51,988 nucleotides of DNA from Clostridiales bacterium oral taxon 876 str. F0540 (GCA_000466585.1 KE993463.1:1-51988), one strand, 5' to 3'. Shown: positions 26,719 to 35,099, counted from the stretch's first letter. Notes: generated from the sequence alone by a model not told the origin. Numbers and translations are program-made.

Positions 26719-26760
26719 TTGACATATATCAACTATATATTTTTATTTGACATATGTCAA
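26719..26760. promoter_or_regulatory. Two MarR-type operators
   Basis: TTGACATATATCAA at 26719-26732 and the perfect palindrome TTGACATATGTCAA at 26747-26760, 28 bases apart centre to centre. The sequences also contain TTGACA elements usable as -35 boxes, so binding would repress both divergent genes. Confidence 0.8.
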
Positions 26761-26797
26761 ATATTTTTATATTAGATTAATTTAATTGAGGTAAACT

Positions 26798-27262
26798 ATG
26801 AAGGATAATATTAAAAACAATGATGCTACTCGAGTTCAATTAGAACTGGATTTAGGTGAACAGCTAAATGTAATTATAAGTGCCTCACATGCACTTAATG
26901 TGAGAACCGCAGCCCGTTTTGATCCTACATTACAGCCCGCGGCCTTTATCATTGTTCGTTGGCTTTTTTCATTTGGTCCAACAAGTGCAACAGCTCTATC
27001 AGAATCAACAGCTATGGATCGTAGTTCTGTTAGTCGCCTTGTAAATCAGCTAAAGAATCTTGGCTATGTAAAGAGCGAACAGTCTCCAAGTGATCGGCGT
27101 GGTGTACTTGTATCCTTAACTGAACTAGGACAACAAAGAACAATGGATGCTTTAAAAGAGAAAGAAAACGCTTTTTATGAAAGGATTGAAAAGTGGGATG
27201 ATTCCAAGCTTGAAACCTTTATTGAACTTCTCAAAGATTTTAATTGTTACCGCACTAAATGA
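26798..27262 (+). CDS. MarR-family transcriptional regulator
   Basis: A 154-residue winged-helix protein; the HTH region reads SATALSESTAMDRSSVSRLV and the wing SPSDRRGVLVSLTELGQQR, diagnostic for MarR. GAGG precedes the ATG. It is divergent from the SDR gene and shares two 14-base operators with it, the usual arrangement for a repressor controlling a detoxifying reductase. The ligand is unknown. Confidence 0.92.
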   Translation: MKDNIKNNDATRVQLELDLGEQLNVIISASHALNVRTAARFDPTLQPAAFIIVRWLFSFGPTSATALSESTAMDRSSVSRLVNQLKNLGYVKSEQSPSDRRGVLVSLTELGQQRTMDALKEKENAFYERIEKWDDSKLETFIELLKDFNCYRTK

Positions 27263-27286
27263 TTTTCTGTTTTATATTAATTACTC

Positions 27287-27341
27287 AAAATAAAAGCATT
27301 AATTGAAATAACGCCATTATTTCAATTAATGCTTTTATTTT
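27287..27341 (+). terminator. Unusually long perfect hairpin, MarR terminator
   Basis: Arms 27287-27311 and 27317-27341 are perfect 25-base complements around the loop CGCCA. The 3' arm ends in TTTTATTTT. It follows the MarR gene by 24 bases. Confidence 0.8.
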
Positions 27342-27605
27342 GTATTTTCCACCTCAAATCTAGTGATATCAATGGTTTTAAAGAAAATCCTTGTTATCTA
27401 TGATACGGTTCATCATATCACATTCCAAATTCATTTATATACAAATACTTTTAAATTTAAATATTTTATATAAGCCAATTTAAATATATATATTTTTACC
27501 TATGTATAAATTTAAATATATAAATATTCACTGCAAATATGCACCTTTCCATTAAATTAAAGCCTTTATTACATCAGCTTTCTATAATAGTTGATCCCTT
27601 ATTAT
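27342..27605. other. Very AT-rich intergenic region
   Basis: Dominated by ATTTAAATATA-type runs around 27440-27530. No reading frame, promoter pair or structured element is convincing. Confidence 0.4.
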
Positions 27606-27989
27606 CTAGTTCTTAAAAGTGATAAGTCCTGATGCAAATAAATTATTAATATCTTCATACAACCTTGCAAGATCACTTTCTATAGTATCTAAGCTATATG
27701 GGAACTCTTCATTCTTACAATATGTTCCTCTAAATACCTCAATGTCCAATTGCTCCATTCTTAATCTGATAGTAACAATATTTTCTCTTTTGCTGCCGTA
27801 CTTACTCATAAGTTTTTCTTTTAATTTAATTGCAAAAACTTTTACATTACCTTCATCATTACGCCATGCTGGATAAAATTCTTTAGTACACTTTTCTTCA
27901 AAAATTTTAAGTATACTATCAATTAAAATCTTATTTTTATCATTACTATTTTTATATTTATTGTCAGTAAAAAATTCTTCGTATTTCAT
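27606..27989 (-). CDS. Hypothetical protein, 127 aa
   Basis: I do not recognise it. It is a soluble, lysine/glutamate-rich protein starting MKYEEFFTDNKYKNSNDKNK, with no signal peptide, membrane segment or Cys motif (two isolated Cys). AAGAGGTGG precedes the ATG. It lies on the same strand as, but beyond the terminator of, the DUF6179 gene, and the 65-bp repeat copy 2 is in its upstream region. Confidence 0.65.
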   Translation of the reverse strand: MKYEEFFTDNKYKNSNDKNKILIDSILKIFEEKCTKEFYPAWRNDEGNVKVFAIKLKEKLMSKYGSKRENIVTIRLRMEQLDIEVFRGTYCKNEEFPYSLDTIESDLARLYEDINNLFASGLITFKN

Positions 27990-28044
27990 TTCTAAGCCAC
28001 CTCTTATTAGAAAGTCTATCGTTAAAACATTTTAAGCATATTTA

Positions 28045-28109
28045 AATATTCTTCACCAGTCTCTTAATTCCTTCTAAAAAAGACAAATAGAGCGATTTTA
28101 CTCGCTCTC
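28045..28109 (-). repeat. 65-bp repeat with GAGCGA terminator hairpin, copy 2
   Basis: Two differences from 21492-21556. The hairpin GAGCGA-TTTTAC-TCGCTC at about 28090-28107, read on the minus strand with its T-rich tail, terminates the DUF6179 gene ending at 28130. Related but shorter hairpins are at 31970-31995 and 43765-43789. Confidence 0.75.
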
Positions 28110-28129
28110 CAAAAATGCAGCTTTTACTA

Positions 28130-29383
28130 TTATTTATTTAATGTTCTTATATAATCCATAAACCTAATTTCCCATTTAGAATCAGAACTATACACTTCAT
28201 CCTTGCTATCTAAATAATGTTTGATAATTCGGATTTCTTCTTCTGAAAGAGTTTTAAATAATTCAAATGCTTCATCATCCCAAAAACACACGCTTAGAAC
28301 TTCCATCAAGTCACCTAAGCTATGAATCTCTTCTTTTAACATCGCAATCTTATCAGAAATAAATCTGCAATCATTTATTTCGTTTATTAAATCACGTAGC
28401 CTTTCGTCCCCCATAGGATAGTTATCTATAAACTCACTTTCTGCTAGGTCCTCTTCATACTTAATGGATAAAAACACATTATCAATATTTCCTGTAGATA
28501 GTACCACTTCAATTCTAGGATATATATTTGCAGCTGTATTTTGGATATATTTTATCTTATCACTATCAGCTATTCCTAAGGTATCACATACTCTCTTTGC
28601 TGAATTTTTTAGTTTAGTCAAGATTTCATCTTTGGATAAGCTTCTAAAAATCCTTAATAATTCTTGCCTTTGCAAAGTTGTGATATCTAATGTTAATATA
28701 TCTCCGCCCAAAATATCAAGCCCTATTGCATTTATTAGTATTGGTTCAAAAATATTAATTAATAAGCCTTTATAATCACTGCAATAGCTATTTAGAATGC
28801 CTATGATATTCTCCCTATCAAAACCTATGCAGAACTCATTTTCAACAAGCAGCGCTTTTAAGTATTCATTTATATATTCAATTCCCTGCAGCTTTTCTGA
28901 TATAGGATTAGAAAGTTGATAATCTATGCTGCAATTAATCCTATGAGCGAAAAACCTGTAATCATATTTACTTTTATTAAAGAATTCACTTATTTCATTT
29001 AATGTATCGCTATATGATATGTTTTCTATACTAGGTGAGCTTTTTTTAACCTCTTCTAATAACTTCTTCCCATCCTCCATTAAAGACGCTATTTTTATCC
29101 AGGAGGCTCTTAATAAGCCCCCAATATCTTCCTCTATCAATACTTCATTTACATTCACTAATCCTCTTAGCTCTAACTCCAAGGAAAAGCAAATTGAATT
29201 AAGAAGTTCTTCTGCTATTTCTATTGGAACTGATGTACTATCCCCCATGGTATATCTCTCAGTACGCTTGCCAAGCAAATTCCATACCTTTGCTTCAATA
29301 AGCAATCTATCTTCCTCACATATATCCTTATCTATTTGTATATTATCCGAAAATGCCAATAAGCTCTTGTTATTTTCCTCCAT
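28130..29383 (-). CDS. DUF6179-like protein
   Basis: A 417-residue cytosolic, helix-rich, acidic protein of unknown function. The VWNLLGKRTERYTMGDSTSV segment near the N-terminus is the feature I associate with DUF6179. The ATG at 29383 has AGGAGGG just upstream; an in-frame upstream start at 29425 has no such site. It directly follows a DUF6323-like gene, and these two families commonly sit together in clostridia. No catalytic residues are evident. Confidence 0.7.
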   Translation of the reverse strand: MEENNKSLLAFSDNIQIDKDICEEDRLLIEAKVWNLLGKRTERYTMGDSTSVPIEIAEELLNSICFSLELELRGLVNVNEVLIEEDIGGLLRASWIKIASLMEDGKKLLEEVKKSSPSIENISYSDTLNEISEFFNKSKYDYRFFAHRINCSIDYQLSNPISEKLQGIEYINEYLKALLVENEFCIGFDRENIIGILNSYCSDYKGLLINIFEPILINAIGLDILGGDILTLDITTLQRQELLRIFRSLSKDEILTKLKNSAKRVCDTLGIADSDKIKYIQNTAANIYPRIEVVLSTGNIDNVFLSIKYEEDLAESEFIDNYPMGDERLRDLINEINDCRFISDKIAMLKEEIHSLGDLMEVLSVCFWDDEAFELFKTLSEEEIRIIKHYLDSKDEVYSSDSKWEIRFMDYIRTLNK

Positions 29384-29446
29384 ATACCCTCCTGTATTTC
29401 TAATACTGCACATAAAGATTATCAATCTTTATGCCTCCTGTATTTC

Positions 29447-29899
29447 TTATTCTGTTTCATTAACTTTATAACCATATCTTGTATTTCTGCAAAGCTCCTC
29501 CAGGTTAGTTCCGCTTAGATACTCTAAAGAACCTTGACATTTTCCATCAAAATGTATTTTCATAAACTCAATAAGTTCATCATCAGCTATTTGATCCATT
29601 GCTTCATTTTTAAAGAAATAAAAGCACTCCTGAATCTCCATTAATGTCTCTTTATAGTTCTGCTGCATTATATAAGGTGAATCACAAAAGGCTTCCACTA
29701 GCTTTTTCAAAATTCCTTCAGAAAACTCAATTCTTCCTGTATCTTTTAGTGCCTTAAAACGATTTTCAACCAGTTCATTAATATCAGCATCAGATAGAGC
29801 TAATCCATACTTAATTGTTATTTCATTACATGCTTTTAACTCGATTACAGCTTGTCTTTTTTGTATATTTTGTAATGCTAATGCCATATTATTATTCAC
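29447..29899 (-). CDS. DUF6323-like protein
   Basis: A 150-residue soluble protein of unknown function; KYGLALSDADINELVENRFK, AFCDSPYIMQQNYKETL and FDGKCQGSLEYLSGT match my memory of the DUF6323 family. I set the start at GTG 29899 because GAGGTG lies six bases upstream; the frame is open further upstream to 29965 but with no ribosome binding site there. First gene of a two-gene unit with the DUF6179-like gene. Confidence 0.7.
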   Translation of the reverse strand: MNNNMALALQNIQKRQAVIELKACNEITIKYGLALSDADINELVENRFKALKDTGRIEFSEGILKKLVEAFCDSPYIMQQNYKETLMEIQECFYFFKNEAMDQIADDELIEFMKIHFDGKCQGSLEYLSGTNLEELCRNTRYGYKVNETE

Positions 29900-29950
29900 T
29901 ATAATCACCTCTAAATACACTGTACTCCTAGCTTTAACCCAGTACAAGAC

Positions 29951-30030
29951 TTGACATTTTGGCAATTTTATGGTAATATAGAATCATAAAATACTTCCCG
30001 ATTTAAAATTCAATCTGGGAAGTATTTTTT
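29951..30030 (+). other. Promoter-like boxes directly followed by a strong hairpin
   Basis: TTGACA at 29951-29956 is 17 bases from TAATAT (29974-29979); a start near 29987 would enter at once a hairpin with arms AAAATACTTCCC and GGGAAGTATTTT (29988-30027) and a T run. It would produce a transcript of about 45 bases. It may instead be only a terminator insulating the neighbouring genes. Confidence 0.35.
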
Positions 30031-30170
30031 ATTTTATACAAACCTGTTATGATTGAAGGCCTTATTCCTATTAGCATAACTTACCAGGCTCTTTTATAGC
30101 CAATCTTCATATCTTGTTCATATCTTTATAGTATATTCTTAACGTTAATCAAATGTCTAAAACTATAAAT

Positions 30171-30268
30171 TAGCCGAATGCATACGCAGCGGAGGATGCA
30201 TCTTTGGGGTGAAGCACATCTGTGCAGGGATTCCTCTTCCCGAACCCGTCAACTAACTTCGCAGGCTA
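30171..30268 (+). ncRNA. Cyclic-di-AMP riboswitch (ydaO/yuaA class)
   Basis: Recognised by conserved blocks of the ydaO motif: GCCGAAUGCAUACGCAG near the 5' end, UUGGGGUGAAGC in the middle and CCCGAACCCGUCAACUAA, CUUCGCAGGC at the 3' end. UAGCC (30171-30175) pairs with GGCUA (30264-30268) as the closing helix. This class binds c-di-AMP and usually turns off cell-wall and ion-transport genes. The aptamer ends next to the ribosome binding site of the secreted protein gene and I see no terminator between them, so control at translation initiation is possible. Confidence 0.88.
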
Positions 30269-30284
30269 TTAGGAGGAAAAACTT

Positions 30285-31118
30285 ATGAACAAAAGATTTA
30301 TTGCTTATTTTTTACTTGCTGTCAGTCTTGCCGCATCATCCCAATTTACTTTAAAAAATCTTAAGACAAGCTTTAATTCAGCACCGGTTACATATTTTAC
30401 AAGTGAACAGGATGCACAGATCACAGCAGAAAATCTGCTTTTAGCTAACCAGCAAATAATATTGGCTGAAGGTGCTGACATAAAAGCTTCATCATCTTCT
30501 GATGCCCAAGGCACTAAGCCTTCAATTGCATTATCTAGAGGAGGGACAGGCTTATCAGAATCGCAAGCTTCATCCTCAGAAAAATCAGTGGTAAAAAATC
30601 AGAATTCAGCAGCAGGTAAATCCGGAAGCACGCCTAAAACAGCAGCCTCTTCTAATGTACAGCTATTAGATTGGTGGAAAAGTGGACAATTTACCTTCTC
30701 AATTGGTACTGTAGCTGAGGTTAAGGATTTTTACACCGGAAAAACCTTTATGGTTAAAAGAACAATGGGTACTAATCATGCTGATTCGGAAGCTTTAACT
30801 AAAAAAGACACAGATATAATAAAAAGTATCTGGGGAGGATTTTCCTGGAATAGACGTCCTGTAATATTAACCATTGGCGGAAAAAGATATGCAGCTTCTA
30901 TGAGTGCGATGCCCCATGCAGGCTTAGACTCAGCACCAGCATATGCAGTTATAAATAATCGTTCTGAAGGCTATGGCACCGGTCAAAATCTTGATGTAAT
31001 TAAAGGAAATGGAATGGATGGACATTTCGACATACACTTTTTAAACAGTACAAGGCATAAAGATGGACAGGAAGATCCTCAACACCAAGCCGCTTTATTA
31101 GTTGCCGCAGGAAAATAA
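30285..31118 (+). CDS. Secreted protein, c-di-AMP regulated, probably cell-wall associated
   Basis: 277 residues. The N-terminus MNKRFIAYFLLAVSLAASSQ is a signal peptide or membrane anchor; a Ser/Ala/Lys-rich linker spans about 60-125. The C-terminal domain (about 126-275) has VKDFYTGKTFMVKRTMGTNH, KSIWGGFSWNRRPVILTIGG, GHFDIHFLNSTRH and DPQHQAA. That domain recurs, as I remember, in clostridial LysM or peptidoglycan-binding proteins, with conserved His/Asp suggesting metal or catalytic use, but I know no defined activity. The c-di-AMP riboswitch upstream is typical of wall-remodelling proteins. AGGAGG precedes the ATG; a strong terminator follows. Confidence 0.8.
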   Translation: MNKRFIAYFLLAVSLAASSQFTLKNLKTSFNSAPVTYFTSEQDAQITAENLLLANQQIILAEGADIKASSSSDAQGTKPSIALSRGGTGLSESQASSSEKSVVKNQNSAAGKSGSTPKTAASSNVQLLDWWKSGQFTFSIGTVAEVKDFYTGKTFMVKRTMGTNHADSEALTKKDTDIIKSIWGGFSWNRRPVILTIGGKRYAASMSAMPHAGLDSAPAYAVINNRSEGYGTGQNLDVIKGNGMDGHFDIHFLNSTRHKDGQEDPQHQAALLVAAGK

Positions 31119-31122
31119 ATTT

Positions 31123-31156
31123 AAGGCTAGTCATATTCTTGACTAGCCTTCGTTTT
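31123..31156 (+). terminator. Terminator of the riboswitch-controlled gene
   Basis: AAGGCTAGTCA and TGACTAGCCTT form an 11-bp stem around the loop TATTCT, followed by CGTTTTTG. Confidence 0.85.
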
Positions 31157-31212
31157 TGTATAGAACTTCATATAATTTCAGTCATATTCTATTAAGAAAG
31201 GTCTTTTTAAAA

Positions 31213-31797
31213 CTAACTATTTCCTTTATCAAAAGAACTAAGCCTCAGCTCATAAAAATATTGTACGATTGGGTGCTTCAGCTTCATTTTTTCGGCCATA
31301 TTTAAAAGCCGCTTCTTTCCAACTCGTCTATCCACCAGCGCAAAAATATTTAATAAGATATCCTTACTCTCCAGGCTTTCCTCTATTGAACTAGCTAAAA
31401 ATCTATTTGCTTCAGACTCAAAATCTGATTTGCTTAATGCTGACTGCGCAGATAGTATTTCCTTTGCATATTCTGATATTTTCCTGCTTCTTGCAATCAC
31501 TATTAATCTATCCTCAGGGATTTTACCTTGGGAATCTTTTCTGATCTTTTCAATTTCCTCACTGTTTATAGGAATTTGAACCTCAGGATCATTCTTTATT
31601 TCCTGCTCCGTTTCATACCATTTGATTGATGTGGTTGTATCCTTCATATTGAACACGTACTTTTTATCTACTTTAATATAAGATCGCCCGGCTTTATCAG
31701 GTAAATATCTGTAGCTGGTTGCAGTATACTCCACCCTTCCACTTAATGCGGGGCTAAGAAAACTCTCCAAACTTTGCTTCATTTTGCTCCAAGCCAT
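31213..31797 (-). CDS. SF0329-family protein
   Basis: 194 residues starting MAWSKMKQSLESFLSPALSG and containing RVEYTATSYRYLPDKAGRSY, the hallmark of the SF0329 family, whose function is unknown. It is soluble with no signal peptide. GGAGG is five bases from the ATG. A damaged copy of the same gene is at 21591-21720, so the family was once duplicated in this genome. Confidence 0.75.
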   Translation of the reverse strand: MAWSKMKQSLESFLSPALSGRVEYTATSYRYLPDKAGRSYIKVDKKYVFNMKDTTTSIKWYETEQEIKNDPEVQIPINSEEIEKIRKDSQGKIPEDRLIVIARSRKISEYAKEILSAQSALSKSDFESEANRFLASSIEESLESKDILLNIFALVDRRVGKKRLLNMAEKMKLKHPIVQYFYELRLSSFDKGNS

Positions 31798-31969
31798 GAA
31801 TTCCTCCTATGAATTAACACACTAAATTAATTACAACTTATATTATTGCACATTTCTATAGCTTTTGGTAACTTTTCTTCTATCAATTGATAACATTAAC
31901 TCTTTGCTTCCTCTTATTAAATTCAATCTCAGTGTTCCTCACTCTTTCTAAATAATTCGTTGTAAAAGA

Positions 31970-31995
31970 AAAAGAGCGATTTAACTCACTCTCTT
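31970..31995 (-). terminator. Terminator of the old-yellow-enzyme gene
   Basis: GAGCGA and TCACTC arms around TTTAAC, with a T-rich tail on the minus strand. It belongs to the GAGCGA hairpin family found four times in the window. Confidence 0.7.
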
Positions 31996-32000
31996 TTAAA

Positions 32001-33938
32001 CTATATTCTTCTTGCTATCTCGCTTGCCTCTGCAACAGCGTTAAGCGCTCTTCTTGCACGTACTGCATCACCTGCAGCATAACATGGTATTCCTTTTTCT
32101 TCGCAGAACTTGCTTATCTTTTCAAAGCCTCTTGATCTTGCTCCTATTGCCACAACAACTGAATCGCAAGGAAGCTCTTCTAAGCTGCCTTCTCTTTCAA
32201 TAACAACAGCGTTTTCCTTGATTTCAACGCATTTAGCATTTGTTAAGGTGTTTATTCCAAAGGCATATAGGTTTTCCATGACACATATGTTACGAAGCGC
32301 TCCTAAATCCTTTGCTACTTTATCAAGCATTTCTACAACAGTTATAGCTTCTGCCTTTCCATGAAGATATTCGGCAACTTCGAGTCCTACCAGACCTCCG
32401 CCTATAACTACTACCTTTCCTGAAACCTTAGCCTTCCCTGAAAGTACATCATGAGAATTTGTTACCATTGAAAGGTTTCCTCCTGGAATATTTAAGCTCA
32501 TTGGAGCTGCACCTATAGCAATGATAACTTCATCCGGCTTTATTTCTTCAATTAGCTCTGTGGTAACTGGTGTATTGAGCTTAATTTCGATTCCTTGTTC
32601 CATAGCCTGTCTTCCCATAGCCACAGCCGCTTCTTTCATTTCTTCTTTTCTGGGAGCTGCTCCTGCAAGAACAAATTGTCCTCCAAGGGAATCTGAAGCC
32701 TCACAAACTATTGGATTATGTCCTCTGCTCTTTAAAATCATAGCTGCCTCAAGTCCTGCTAGTCCGCCTCCTGCTACTAAAACCTTTTTTGGTGCATCTG
32801 TTTTTACTAATGCATATTCAGCTTCTCTTCCAAGAGCCGGATTTCTCATACAGGTTATAAAAGGCATATCCGGTGAAACAAAGCCATCATAACAGCCTTG
32901 ATTGCAGCCAACACATTTTACTATGCTTTCTACTCTTCCTTCTCTGGCTTTGTTGCAGAACTCAGGATCTGCAAGCTGAGCACGTCCCATTACAACCATA
33001 TCTGCCTTATTACTTTCAAGTATATCTTCGGCAAGTGCAGGATCGTTTATTCTTCCTACAGCTACAGTAAGCATTCCTGTCTCTTTCTTTATTCTTGCAG
33101 CATTGTCCACATTAAAGCCTCTTGGAAGGTCTATAGGCGGAACCTCATACTTTATAGCTGCAGAGGAGAAATTTCCACGGGATACGTCTAATATATCAAC
33201 CCCTGCTTCTTCTGCCATTTTGCAGAATTCAATGATATCTTCTATTGTAAGTCCGCCTTCTAGATAGTCGTCCTGTGCATCAACACGCATAAATACAGGC
33301 ATATCTTCAGGTATATTTTCACGAATAGCTTTGATGCATTCTATTGAGAATCTTGCTCTGTTTTCAAGTGATCCGCCGTATTCATCATTTCTTCTATTAA
33401 AAAATGGGCTTAAAAATGAATGTGGTACATAATTATGTGCGGCATGGAATTCAACTGTATCAAAGCCTGCTTCAACAGCCCTTCTGGCAGCATCACCAAA
33501 GGCCTTGATTGATGCCTTAATAGTTTCCATACTTGCCCCGGGCATTGTATACTCTGTTCCAGGAACAGGCATATCGCTTGGAATTATAAGCATTGCCTCA
33601 GGGTCGCTTGCAACTGCGAGGCCACCAAGCCAAAGCTGAACTCCGGCTTTTCCGCCTGCTTCATGAATAGCATCAGTAAGCTTCTTTAATCCAGGTATAT
33701 ACTTGTCCTCTGCAATGGAAAGAAACTTTTTAGGTGAAGCAGGTGCATATACTGAACATACCTCCGTAAAGTTTAGCCCGCAGCCACCCACTACTCTTGC
33801 TACATGATAGTCAATAATCTGCTGAGTTACAAATTTGTCTTCAGTAGGCATTTTTGTACCCATAGCCGGAAATACTACTCTGTTTTTTAATTCTAAACCT
33901 TTGATTTTGATAGGGCTGAATAGTTTGTTAAAAGCCAT
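32001..33938 (-). CDS. NADH:flavin oxidoreductase / 2-enoate-reductase-like enzyme
   Basis: 645 residues in three parts. The N-terminal TIM barrel (1-330) is of the old-yellow-enzyme family, with FHAAHNYVPHSFLSPFFNRR and DEYGGSLENRARF. An iron-sulfur site follows, CVGCNQGC at about 338-345 plus a further Cys in FITCMRNP. The C-terminal pyridine-nucleotide/FAD domains carry GGGLAGLEAA and GGGLVGLEVAE. This is the layout of 2-enoate reductase, 2,4-dienoyl-CoA reductase and the bile-acid enzymes BaiCD/BaiH. It would reduce an activated C=C bond with NADH. The promoter carries the same operator as the SDR gene upstream. Exact substrate unknown. Confidence 0.88.
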   Translation of the reverse strand: MAFNKLFSPIKIKGLELKNRVVFPAMGTKMPTEDKFVTQQIIDYHVARVVGGCGLNFTEVCSVYAPASPKKFLSIAEDKYIPGLKKLTDAIHEAGGKAGVQLWLGGLAVASDPEAMLIIPSDMPVPGTEYTMPGASMETIKASIKAFGDAARRAVEAGFDTVEFHAAHNYVPHSFLSPFFNRRNDEYGGSLENRARFSIECIKAIRENIPEDMPVFMRVDAQDDYLEGGLTIEDIIEFCKMAEEAGVDILDVSRGNFSSAAIKYEVPPIDLPRGFNVDNAARIKKETGMLTVAVGRINDPALAEDILESNKADMVVMGRAQLADPEFCNKAREGRVESIVKCVGCNQGCYDGFVSPDMPFITCMRNPALGREAEYALVKTDAPKKVLVAGGGLAGLEAAMILKSRGHNPIVCEASDSLGGQFVLAGAAPRKEEMKEAAVAMGRQAMEQGIEIKLNTPVTTELIEEIKPDEVIIAIGAAPMSLNIPGGNLSMVTNSHDVLSGKAKVSGKVVVIGGGLVGLEVAEYLHGKAEAITVVEMLDKVAKDLGALRNICVMENLYAFGINTLTNAKCVEIKENAVVIEREGSLEELPCDSVVVAIGARSRGFEKISKFCEEKGIPCYAAGDAVRARRALNAVAEASEIARRI

Positions 33939-34043
33939 TACAAAAACCTCCGCTTATTAGTTAGTTTTTTAACATTATCCCTTGAAAAAGCTATTGATCT
34001 TTTATTTTTTTAGTTCAGTTTTAAAGACATTACTTATAAATAT

Positions 34044-34097
34044 ATTATAGATTATTTAACAATCTTAATCAATATGTTTAAAACAAATTGTTTTAAA
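34044..34097 (-). promoter_or_regulatory. Promoter and palindromic operator of the old-yellow-enzyme gene
   Basis: On the minus strand TTGATT (34067-34072), a 17-base spacer and TATAAT (34044-34049). Immediately upstream of the -35 lies a perfect 21-base palindrome (34077-34097, arms TTTAAAACAA). The block is closely similar to 35046-35099. Confidence 0.75.
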
Positions 34098-34103
34098 TTC
34101 TAA

Positions 34104-34135
34104 AAAATACTTGAAGCATAAAGCCTCAAGTATTT
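34104..34135 (-). terminator. Terminator of the SDR gene
   Basis: AAATACTTGA and TCAAGTATTT pair with an inner GC pairing; on the minus strand it runs into TTTTTT. Confidence 0.8.
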
Positions 34136-34161
34136 CTATGTTGGTAAAACTTATATTATTT

Positions 34162-34899
34162 TTAGGTACGGAAAATACCATCTATAGTTAGTGTTTGTCC
34201 AGTAATATAATTTGCTTTTTCTGATGCTAAAAATACTGCAGCAGCTCCAACCTCTTCAGGTCTTCCTAGTCTGCCTGCTGCAACGCTGCTTTTTATCCAA
34301 CCCTTTATTTCTACAGGAAGAGCGGCAACCATATCTGTTTCTATGGGGCCTGGGCAGATTGCATTTACATTGATGCCTACAGGAGCTAAATCTCTTGCAA
34401 GTGTTTTTGTTAATCCAATAAGAGCTGCTTTTGAAGAAGCGTAAGCCGAGCTTCCGGATGCCCCTGTTGCAGCACTTGTAGAGGACATAAAAATTATGCT
34501 GCCCGCCTTTTTTTCCATCATATGCGGAACAACTAACTTTGACATATAAAAGGGTCCATAGGCATTAACTTTCATAACCTTATCAAATTGCTCAAGTGTA
34601 GTATCCATTATAGAACCATTTGCTTCTATTCCTGCATTATTTACAAGAACATCAATGCGTCCAAATCTTTCAAATACTGCATTTACTAATTTTTCACACT
34701 CATCATATTGTGAAACATCTGCCTGAAAAACCAAAACCTCTGCTCCAAGAGATATGCAGGCGTCAGAAACTTCCTTTGCCTTTTGAGGACTACTGTTGCA
34801 GTGAATAACCACGTTGTAGCCTGCTTCTGCAAACTCTTTTGCACAGGCAGCTCCAATACCTCTTGATGAACCTGTTATAAGGGCAACTTTTTTATTCAT
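34162..34899 (-). CDS. SDR oxidoreductase, FabG/hydroxysteroid-dehydrogenase-like
   Basis: 245 residues with the full classical SDR set: TGSSRGIG at 9-16, NNAG near 88-91, catalytic Ser in FMSSTSAATG, YASSK (Tyr/Lys pair), and PGPIETDM. It resembles 3-oxoacyl-ACP reductase FabG and bacterial 7-alpha hydroxysteroid dehydrogenases; sequence alone does not settle which. It is placed between the TetR gene and the enoate-reductase-like gene and shares its operator with the latter. A joint pathway that oxidises a hydroxyl and reduces an adjacent double bond of an exogenous ligand is plausible but inferred. Confidence 0.88.
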   Translation of the reverse strand: MNKKVALITGSSRGIGAACAKEFAEAGYNVVIHCNSSPQKAKEVSDACISLGAEVLVFQADVSQYDECEKLVNAVFERFGRIDVLVNNAGIEANGSIMDTTLEQFDKVMKVNAYGPFYMSKLVVPHMMEKKAGSIIFMSSTSAATGASGSSAYASSKAALIGLTKTLARDLAPVGINVNAICPGPIETDMVAALPVEIKGWIKSSVAAGRLGRPEEVGAAAVFLASEKANYITGQTLTIDGIFRT

Positions 34900-35045
34900 A
34901 AACTTATTCCTTCACTTTCCTTTAGTATATTAAATTGATTATGTATAAATTAGTTATTTTTTTAACACAATTTTCTTTAAACCACCCAAATATTTTGATA
35001 TTTTATTATTCACAGTACTGTTTTATAAAGTTTGTCTACACATAC

Positions 35046-35099
35046 ATTGTATAATATTTAACAATTTAAATCAATACATTTTAAACATTTTGTTTGATT
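35046..35099 (-). promoter_or_regulatory. Promoter and operator of the SDR gene
   Basis: Minus-strand TTGATT (35069-35074), 17-base spacer, TACAAT (35046-35051). The operator at 35079-35099 is an imperfect version of the palindrome at 34077-34097 at exactly the same distance from the -35 box. Confidence 0.7.

Noticed and set aside
32110..33191. Plus-strand open frames opposite the old-yellow-enzyme gene
   Set aside because: Antisense shadows of a conserved gene; Ser/Ile-rich low-complexity translations without start signals.
34162..34899. Calling the SDR fabG
   Set aside because: Its context (TetR, enoate-reductase-like enzyme, no fab genes) does not support a fatty-acid synthesis role; I leave the symbol empty.
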